DNA of 64,000 bases from Terana coerulea (taxonomy: Eukaryota; Basidiomycota; Agaricomycetes; Polyporales; Phanerochaetaceae), in NCBI GenBank assembly GCA_024811115.1, contig JAKOGH010000790.1, positions 1 through 64,000 of the forward strand. Reading direction: 5' to 3'. Made by a program: the position numbers and the translations under genes. How positions within the stretch are numbered: position 1 is the stretch's first letter; every line of letters starts with the position of its first letter. This document shows positions 55,769 to 64,000 of the stretch, piece after piece. The notes beneath the pieces are model-generated. The model saw only the letters and a program-made list of their open reading frames with translations. It did not search any database and was not told where the DNA came from.

Positions 55769-58700
55769 TTAAGCACCGATATGAATGAAATTGACCCATC
55801 TCTCGAGCTCGCCCTTCTTCACATCCTGCCTCAAACGCCTTGTTGCCACACGCAGTGCCCTCGCCGCCCTCTTGTACCCAGCCTCCAGCGGATATTTGTC
55901 CGTTCTGTCGTTGAACATCTCCTCGTAGAAGTACTTCGCCATCGTCGGCCCATCCTCGTCCCTCAGCTGCCACATCGTCCCGACCACCCCGCGGAACCCG
56001 ACGAACTGCATGGCCGCAGCAAGGTGCAGGACCTCCTCCGTTGCGCTCTCCTCCGTCTGCTCGGCGGTGTGACAAGCCGAAAGGAAGGCGAACTCGGCAT
56101 TGGGTGCGCGGGACTTCACGACGTCGCGGAGGGTGAGCTGCTCTTTATCCCATAGCTCGAAGTGCGATTCGAATGGTTTTCCAGGGACCAGATTACCGTG
56201 ACAAGTGAAGTGAACCCAAGAATACTCCTGAAGGGTAGCGGCAACTGCGCATTGGTTGGCTCTATCGCCGCGTAGAACCTCGACTTTTATCGTGTCCTCA
56301 AAACCCTTGAGAGTGGCGATCTCGGCTCCCGCGCTGGCAGCGAACCATCGTCCGGGACGATGGCTAGTAGCGCGGACCTCTGCGTTGTTATCTCGCGGGT
56401 TACCGTGGATCGAGAGTCGATGAGGGCGGCAAGCGTTGGAGTATATGAGCATGTGTAAAGGTCCGAAAGATACAGGGCCTCCTCTTTAGTGCCACCGCGA
56501 GTGTTGGGCGTTGGTCCGGCGGCATGAAGAGAAAGAGACGATATATCGGAGGTAGGACACCACCAAATGCGCGTTCCGTAGGGGAAGCCCAGCTCTACGA
56601 GCTTCTGAACGACCGGTTCCGCGAGCAGGTCCCATAGCTGCTCCAGCGTGTCCTTAAGCGTGGTATTGTACGCCTTCGGCTTGATGGCAAAGTTCTGGCG
56701 TGCATCGAAGAGGCTTCTGGCAAGGTCCCGTGCGGTTTTGTAGAAGGACGGGTCCAGAGGTACATGCTGCGGCTCGCGGTCATACAACACAATCAACGCG
56801 TGGGAAGAGCGTTCGTTGTGGTTCACCAATATTACTGGCCCTTCGCGGGCTGCGGCTTTGAGGAGCCTCGAAGCTGGGTAACGTGAGAAAGTCAGAGAGA
56901 CCCGGTTTCGTGCGTATTTTCTCTGTGAGGGTGTCGAGAGTCGTTACCAGCTCTCGCCGCTTCTTCAGCATAACCCCGAAGACGTCTGTGGTGGCCGGCG
57001 CTAGAGCACCGGTCACAAGCTGGTCCCTCCCCCGATGGACTCGTCTACCGAAAGGGTTTCCCTCTGTACCGAGTTGGTCCAACGCTAGCACGGTCCTCTC
57101 GAACTCAATCTTCAAATGCTCGTCGTGGCTTCCGAGGAGATGGAGTGATGACCGCAGGCGACGCACTTGAGACCACAGTAGTGCCCTACCATGCTCGAGC
57201 AGCTCGACTGCAGCTGCAAATTGGCCTTGTTCAATTGCATACGCCGCTCCATCCGTTGTAGAATGGCCGCCAGTCTGGAAGATGACTTGATGCTGCATCT
57301 CTAAGGTGGGATGGGTCAGGAGATGTCGTTCAAGAAGTATTGTTGCCGTCTGGAATGCCGATAGCGTCGAAGGGTGGTTACTTTGGAGTCCAAGCTCAGC
57401 CCACTCCAGTGCAACGCCGAGTCTCTCGGAGGGTGTGCAATAGTACTGCGAATTTGTTGCCCATAACTCCAGGATCCGTATACACTCGTTCAAATCCTGA
57501 GACTCCTCGGAGCGGATGCTGAGAGACCTCGCCAAGGACTGAACGGCGATGGAATAACGGGGGTGGTCGGCTGACAGACACGATAACGCCTCGCGGCTGA
57601 ATGCGATGCAGTCGTCAATAAGCCCCTTGTGCTGTATCGAAAAGTGTCCCTCCTCACTGTTCGGAGTGGAGGCCTCCGAGTCGGTAGGAACCTCGTAGAG
57701 TAAGAGTAAGTTGTTGCTTTGAGCAAGCAGCATAGCCGCCAACAGGGAGACGGCATTGGCATACTGGGGCCCTCCTGGTGTCTGCATAGACACAGCCTCG
57801 CGTTGATAAATGACACAGTCTTTCAAATCTTTGGATTGCCGAGATATGTGGAACCGTTGATAGTATGCTGTCGCCAAATTCTGGAAGTCCGTGGGTCGCC
57901 TAGACGTATCGGTGTCTGCGGCGAGAGATAGAACTTCTCGGTAGAGTTCAAGACATTCATCGACGTCTTGCAAATTGCCTTCCCACGCGAAACGAGTACC
58001 TAGCGCGAGGGCCAGTTCTCCAAGCACGACTGTTCGATCCGGATCCTCGGGTGAGCAAAGGGACTTGAGCTCACGGAGGGTCTCAATACTGTCGTTAATA
58101 TCCTGGCTCTGCCCAAACAGCTGGAACCGGCGGGTTAAGGCGGTCGACAGATGACTGTAAACTGATCTTCTTCTCGAGTCGCCTGGCGGACAACAAGCTA
58201 GCGCGTCGCGAATGGATGAAGTCGCTTCTTCAAGATCCTCCATGCGCCCGGATTGATGAAACCGGGTGTCGAGAACCACATAGCTGAAGAAGCAAGTCGC
58301 ACCGGTCTTGGCGCACCATTGGCATTAACGTCAGCCTCCGGCGACTGAGCGTAACACATTCCTCGAGATCTTGCAAGTCCCCATAGTGTTGGAATCGCGT
58401 CCACAGTGCTGTGCCCAAGACATCCACAGATAGCCAAACTGTCTCGTGTCGAGATACAGTTGGCGAAATCGCTTCGCGCATGAGCGCAATGCTATCATTG
58501 AGATCCTTCCTCTCTCCGGAGGCCTGGAACCTGGAGATAAGGGTAGAGCTCAAGTAGCAGAGGGTAGAGCAGCGATCGGGATATCCAGCGACTGGAAGGG
58601 AGGATAATGCCTCGCGATAGTGTATGATGGCGCCGCTATTGATATCTCGGAGTTGTCCAGCCTCTGCAAAGCGGGTGCTCAACAGCGGGGCGAGACTGTC

Positions 58701-59821
58701 TGAGACAAGTGGTCGGATATGGTAATGCGGCTCGGGGGCAGTCCTAGTGAATAGCTCCTGAAATCGCTCGAGGCTTTCCTGGAGATCTGCTACACTATGG
58801 CTCTGCTGGTAGCGACTGTGGAGGCTTCGGAAACGTTCGGAGTCGATGACACTAGTTGACAGAGTTAACGCCTCGTCGTTGTAGAGCTCGCCCAGCTGCA
58901 AATCGTCCAACTCTCCGGTGTTGAGAAAGCGGTCGTGCATTGCGTCCGCTAAACTCAAAAATGTCTGCTTTGGTTTCGGGATCGAGTTCATCGCCGGCGT
59001 AAATCAGCTCGTGATACTGGTCGATACACTCTCGTAGGTCATCGATTTCATGGTCATGATCGAACCGCTGATGCCGAGCACGAGCAAGGGACCGAAGGAT
59101 AGACCACAGCTCTGGACCGTCCACGTATGCGTCAATTACTACCCAGCGCCGCCTGCTGTCCGGTGCCTTTTCGAATCTCGAAGAGAGCACCTCTTCACAA
59201 TACAAGATGCACACATCCAGGTCTTCGGATTGTTTCGTTTGAGCGAAGCGCAGGAGGAGGATGGTGGCCAGCTCAGCAATGATTTCGGCGTTGCTCCTGC
59301 AGCCAGGGTCCCCGATGCAGGACATCACATCATGGTAGACATCTACGCACTCCTGAAGGTCATCGAGGTTGTGATAATCGGCAAAGCGCTCCTGGAGAGA
59401 GCGAGACAAGGATGAGAGGGAAAATGGGCGCTTCGGATCGTCTGAGATGCATTTAGCAACTTGCTGCCTACGCGCGCTGACATCGTCCTCCTCAGCGTTC
59501 GATACAGCCTGACGCGCAGGCGCCAGATAAGCGTCCAGAGGAACCGGATAAAATGTGGTGCGCGGTATAATGTTTAGCACTGCCGTAGCCGGAACTTCCT
59601 TGCTGTCGTCTCCCTCTTGGTCTTGTCCATTGGCGCGGTCCAGGGTATTCTCCAGGTGTGCAATGGGCTCTCCTCTCAGCACAAGAACCGCTTCTACCCG
59701 CTCTGGAGACTCTCCGCTCGGCTGTAGGGCCTCTCCTCTTGGCTCAGGGCAATCGTTGGTTCCCTCGCAAGGGGATACAGTTTGTGAGACTGTTGACTCA
59801 ATGCCATCCGTGTCTGCGCTG
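55769..59821 (-). CDS. TPR-CHAT protein (caspase-like fold protease candidate; frame breaks)
   Basis: A large agaricomycete protein. From 59821 downward there is an unstructured start, then many tetratricopeptide-like repeats, each with the pattern AxxLxxRFxxxGxxxDLxxxI (e.g. LSSTLISRFQASGERKDLND), then a C-terminal CHAT domain from about 56830. The CHAT catalytic pair is visible: His in WVHFTCHGN and Cys in FAFLSACHT. It ends ERWVNFIHIGA. CHAT domains belong to clan CD peptidases, related to caspases and separase; TPRs usually mediate sensing or partner binding. The frame changes at a T5 run near 58968, and near 58290, 56865 and 56335. The 5' exon(s) upstream of about 59821 could not be fixed. 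Function unknown; self-recognition or cell-death roles are inference. Confidence 0.83.
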
Positions 59822-61172
59822 TAAGATACATGTCATTACAGAGTGTACACCAAGCATTTTTCCTCACTCACAGGAACGGCCTTTCCTCATCAAAAACTTT
59901 TCTCCTGTTACATCCACCGACGACAGCTCTACGGATCCATTTGAGAAGCGCTCTGCAACCCGAAAGTAAAATCGTAAAAGCTGTCTGGCATGCAAGTGTT
60001 AATGGCTACAAAATTTCCAAACAGCATCGCTTACAATGACCAGTTTCCACAACATCGGATGTTGAGGTACGATATGCTACGGTAACGGTGATGGACTTGT
60101 CACTGCGGAAGGATGTCAGTCCGTATATGAGCAAGCAGAATCTTGAGAAACGTACACAAAAAGTAGGCGCTAAAATTGGTAACAGTTAGGCGACGAGCAA
60201 AGGGGATAGCACCGTAGGCGTACTCCGACAAGAGGTTACTATTTAATTCCGGAGATCAATAAACCTGCCAGTGATACGGAGCCCTTACTCACTCTGAGCG
60301 CAGGTGTGAAGATGTGTGATAGTGGCCAGTACTGCAGGATCTTATGTACTGCAGCACCGATTGCATGCGGCTTGCAAATTTGCAATGAGGTGTCCGCTGT
60401 CCACGGATGGACCCGCTTGGCACAGCATGAACGAAGCGCCCGTATCGGCTAAACATCTTGTGCTCTGAATATTGCAGCTCTGTTAGTATTCGTAGATGAA
60501 TCTCGCAAGAGAAAAACAGCTGCACCCGTTTGTGCCGCTGTCGGATAGTGCGTATTGCGGGCCTTTATTTCCCAGCAGTACTTATCGCGATGGTGGAGCC
60601 AGTAGCAAGAACAGTAAGCTTCCAAATATGGCATGCATCGTCTTTCGAATCAAACATAGCCAAGCAACCGGCGTATGCCGGCATATAGCTCCAACCTCGA
60701 CTTCGAGTTGAAGAAAAGCTTGTGGCTTGACCTTGAAGGCTCTGTTCACCACTCGCTACAGCGCACACGTCGAGAGTCTCAGCTCTCTGCTAGCAAGAAA
60801 CATGGCAACAACGACCTTGCCACGAGTTGAAAATGCCATGCCATACTTCCATGAGGCAAGGTAATGTTGCGGAAATGAACGATTGTCAGTGCTGTTTTTG
60901 GCATTTGCATTTGCAGTGCATTTTATTAGCATCACAACAATTGCATTTCTTTGGCAAGCTTTTCGTAGAACCCCAAGTTCCACGAGCACTTAGCGAGATC
61001 TTGCAGACGCTAAAGTTTACGAGGAGAGAGCAGCTCTCCTTTACAACCAGGATATCAGTGCGCGAATCGTTGCGGATGCAGATCAACTGCAAATGGCACT
61101 CACTTATGGGCTAGTCCAAAACCTTGATATCCGGCTGGTACGAGTACCTGCAATCAGAAGTGGTCCCACCAT
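59822..61172. other. Intergenic; 5' end of the CHAT gene unresolved
   Basis: Probably holds the first exon of the CHAT gene close to 59870-59950. The rest shows no supported gene. A stretch at about 60625-60670 resembles 61878-61925 (CGAATCAAA-type), so some duplicated material is present. Confidence 0.4.
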
Positions 61173-62408
61173 TTGGCGCGCCACGGCATAGCCATAAGTG
61201 ATATGAACTGTGCTTACTTGAAAGTACTTCTGACGCTACTTCGTCTCCGATTCCTCGTCGGCGGGAGGCGTTTTCTGTACTCATGTTGCCCTTCCGGAAT
61301 TGCGTTGGAGTTCCCAACCTGTGCAGTTTGCGGCACGCACGTTAGTATGTTTCAGTCGAACTGCGAGCTAACCTGCATGAAATTTGGCCGCACCGTAATC
61401 ACAGAGCCACCTTCAGTGCCTCTCGCCTTCCTAGCACTTTACGCATCACATCGCCAGCATCATGGAGCAGCAGTCATGCACGCGCGCGCATACTGGGCAA
61501 GCACAGCCGCTCGTGTGAGGCATCTGGGCGCTGAGCGGGCACTGGCAAGAGTTTGGCCAGAGCTACTCTATGCACTGCCGGAAAAACGGCGGTGCTGTCT
61601 TAATCTGCTTTATGCGAGTGCTAGCTGGCTGGCAACACAGACAGGAGGACATAGCTCAAGCCCTGAACTGAGCGCTCCGCCGCTGTTTTGTGCCTCGTAT
61701 AGCCCTACAACTGATATTGATTTCCACTCAGCCCGAAATTCTAGTCGAAAATTGCAGATACGCACCATCTCAGGCCACTACAATGTAGTTTGTGCCACCG
61801 GACTCTAAGCTCCAAACGAGCAATATGGTGGAAGTTTGTGGTACGCGTACGGAGGTGACAGGTTTTGCCTCCGAATTTGGCAGCCATCATCGTTCGAAAT
61901 TCGAATCAAATATGACCAAACAATCGGCCCGCACCGCCGGGCGACCCTAACCCTCGCTTCTCGTAGCTCGCGTGCACCCCCGCTTCGTTATTGGTCGACA
62001 TCGCCCATGAACGTCTGCAATTGCACGCACTAGCACTGGTACACTGTGCAGTACAACCTGCTCATCTATCCCGAGGCTCGTGTTCAACAAGTGAGCCTGG
62101 CTTGACGTTCCAGTATGTCTCTTCTGTCCAGGTGCCGACGCACTGCGGCAGACGAATTGCAGCAGGTGGTACAGATATTGGCGGTACGCAGGTTGAGCGA
62201 GGTGGACACATCCTTAACAAAATTGCATAGTAAAATCTGGAGTGCGGATCTCTCACCACTGGACTGCACCATACTTGCTGCGGAGGAAGACGCACGCAAT
62301 CACTTTCATGGCCTCTTCTACTCGTACTACCGACTTATCAAACTAACAGCAGGCGCACTCATCCTTGCAAAAGCACGCTCGCCGTATTCGACCTTCCTAA
62401 CCAAATAA
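61173..62408 (+). other. Two unrecognised plus-strand ORFs, possible gene
   Basis: An ORF of 211 codons (61173-61808) and one of 97 codons (62115-62408) lie on the same strand. The second has a protein-like composition with a helical segment (LQQVVQILAVRRLSEVDTSLTKLHSKIW). I could not find splice sites that join them convincingly and no domain is recognised. They may be exons of one gene, remnants or chance ORFs. Confidence 0.3.
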
Positions 62409-63341
62409 AGTCGAGCATGGTGCGAAAGTAGCATGCTGCGCTCGTCAAAGAGAGCAAGACCCTCGGTACAAAAGGGACGATACGCGCGCCGCTTGTGATG
62501 AAAGATGGTAGGGCAGGAATTACAAGAGAAGAGAAGGCAGACGAGACGGCGGCAAACGTGGAGAATCATGGGGGCTGCGGGATGAGGGGTGGCACGAAGG
62601 GGGCACAAGATCGTTCATGCGGTGATCCACTGGCAGTGGCCAGGGACGTCGGTGCGTCCAATTTAATCTCGACCTCGTCCGCGTCGCTGTCGCTCAGGCA
62701 TTTTATCAGCCTGTCGCACCGCTCATTCGTCGCGGTTTGCCCCAAGACGGGCTGCACGCATCAGGTGCGCGCGCATCCCGTATGCGTTCTCGATCTTGCC
62801 ACCGTGTTTTCGCGTCCCATGTCCTCAGCCAACCACCGTACGCCAATATCAGGAAATCAAATGTACATGTGCGAGCAGTTCGTAACAGCATTCACGAACG
62901 CTCTCAAGATCCCGAAGCACCGCCTGTTCTTGCACGCCTCCTGCATGTCGCTCTTCGTGCGTGCCCGTGTCCTCTCTGTCTGTACGCCAACTTCTGACAT
63001 CAGCCTGTTAACTTGACACAGATTGTTGGCGTTTGCGCTCGTAGATCTCCCTGTAGGAGCGGTTGGGCTTGGATGGATCGACTAGAGGCATGTCTTCGTG
63101 AAGAAAGCAACTTGAAGTCTAGTCAGAGTAGCGTCAATTTTCGGTGCTTAGCTATGTGACATCACTCACAATGTACTACCAAGAGGGTGTGGCACAGTTG
63201 AAGCAAGATACTTTTCCTACTCGCACTCAAAATGGACCATGAGCTCTGTGCTAACGCATGAAGTCATTGATGAATAGATGTACATGTTCAGAGAGTCTAG
63301 GTGTAAGTGCTACAGGGTGCAGTCATGCATGTCTGTACACA
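62409..63341. other. Intergenic, no supported gene
   Basis: A 173-codon plus ORF (62495-63016) without recognisable features overlaps other frames. Nothing supported. Confidence 0.4.
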
Positions 63342-64000
63342 TCAATATATGTTTATGATGCCTTCAACGGTGGTCTTAAAGATAGTCTCCCACACTGTTA
63401 GGTCCAACAGCGAAAGCGCAGCCTCCGAGTACTCATGATAGCCCCCATTAACCCCCAGTGGCATGAAGTTGCCAACTCCCCCAACAGACACACACGCGTG
63501 AGCAATTCCGCCCTCACCGTTCTGCAATCTCTCCGCAGACTCCTTCATAGAACATCGGAGAAGATCTATATTTCCAGGCATGTCATCGCGCTAAAGGATG
63601 AATTCAGCACAAGTTGTCGATTCATGGGCGCATGATTGAGATATCGCAAGAGACTGTAAACGTACCTCCCACTCGCCCACCATCTGCTCGATGGGTACGA
63701 GCGCAATCTGTTCCACAACATACTGGTTCGGTGACGGCTTCGTGCCTGGCACCAGCTGTATGCGCAGAAGAAATTTCACGATGTTCTCTGGTCCACGGTG
63801 AACGCGGAATGCGGACATTGTTGTTGAGTATATTGAGGCCCTGTGGTACCGACACCATGCCCTCAGGTCTGCCATGAGACGACGGGGGTCGTCGCGCAGC
63901 GCTAGCGACAAAGAGCCATCTTGTGCTGGGCCTAGAGCGGCAGCAGCCAGAGCTTCACGGTTAGTTTTCGACTCTTCTTTCAGTCTGGCATAGAAGTCAA
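63342..64000 (-). CDS. 3' part of an unrecognised gene (runs off the window)
   Basis: The minus strand from the window end encodes ARLKEESKTNREALAAAALG..., then SLALRDDPRRLMADLRAWCRYHRASIY and a beta-rich stretch to MVGEWE. An intron with a GTACGT donor at about 63664 and a CTTTAG acceptor at about 63592 joins it to the last exon, MPGNIDLLRCSMKESAERLQ ... WETIFKTTVEGIINIY, stop at 63342. The splice keeps one frame and the sequence is protein-like. I do not recognise the family. The N-terminus is outside the window. Confidence 0.62.

Overview
This window looks like genomic DNA from an agaricomycete (mushroom-forming) basidiomycete. Supporting signs are genes split by many 45-65 nt GT-AG introns, a chromovirus-type Ty3/Gypsy retrotransposon, DUF6533-like membrane proteins, a TPR-CHAT protein, a TOK1-type potassium channel and an N-lobe-to-APE kinase with an HGDLH catalytic loop. 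The exact order is not readable from sequence alone; a polypore-like fungus is a guess.

Layout. 562-7878: a decayed minus-strand Ty3/Gypsy chromovirus with two LTRs, carrying a nested foldback element. 7.9-17.7 kb: a GST-like gene, a minus-strand protein kinase, a D-2-hydroxyacid dehydrogenase and a secreted FAD-linked oxidase; the GST and dehydrogenase genes share a duplicated upstream region. 18.3-22.2 kb: two tandem DUF6533-like membrane protein genes, the first damaged. 22.2-26.4 kb: three tandem copies of an unrecognised small protein family, one broken, with a small TIR element between. 26.4-28.4 kb: orotate phosphoribosyltransferase, then a GNAT acetyltransferase. 28.6-46.5 kb: a dense minus-strand array of at least 15 small secreted prepropeptide genes. 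47.7-51.1 kb: a UstYa-type (DUF3328) oxidase-like gene, a seven-helix membrane protein and a short UstYa-N-terminus-like membrane protein. 52-55.4 kb: a TOK1 potassium channel. 55.8-59.8 kb: a TPR-CHAT protein. 63.3 kb to the end: the 3' part of an unrecognised gene.

The most interesting part is 28.6-51 kb. The 15 small genes share an N-terminal signal peptide that usually ends near an Ala-Pro, mostly a short middle exon, and a last exon with a conserved core H-[IV]-x3-H-x-H-x2-[IV]. Flanks and spacers are almost unrelated between members. One member (44562-45161) repeats the core six times between KR/RR dibasic sites, which is the layout of a kexin-processed repeat (KEP) precursor. Immediately beyond the array lies a gene with the HxxHC...HxxHC signature of UstYa-family oxidases, which in ascomycete dikaritin pathways modify kexin-released peptides. 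I infer a diversified secreted-peptide locus, possibly a basidiomycete RiPP system with His-rich cores; metal binding is a competing idea. No part of the function is shown by sequence alone.

A caveat for the whole window: single-base indels, often in short homopolymers, break otherwise conserved reading frames in many unrelated genes (GST, GNAT, UstYa-like, TOK1, CHAT, several peptide genes). Either the assembly keeps long-read errors or the region has decayed widely, so frame breaks should not be read as pseudogenes without checking.
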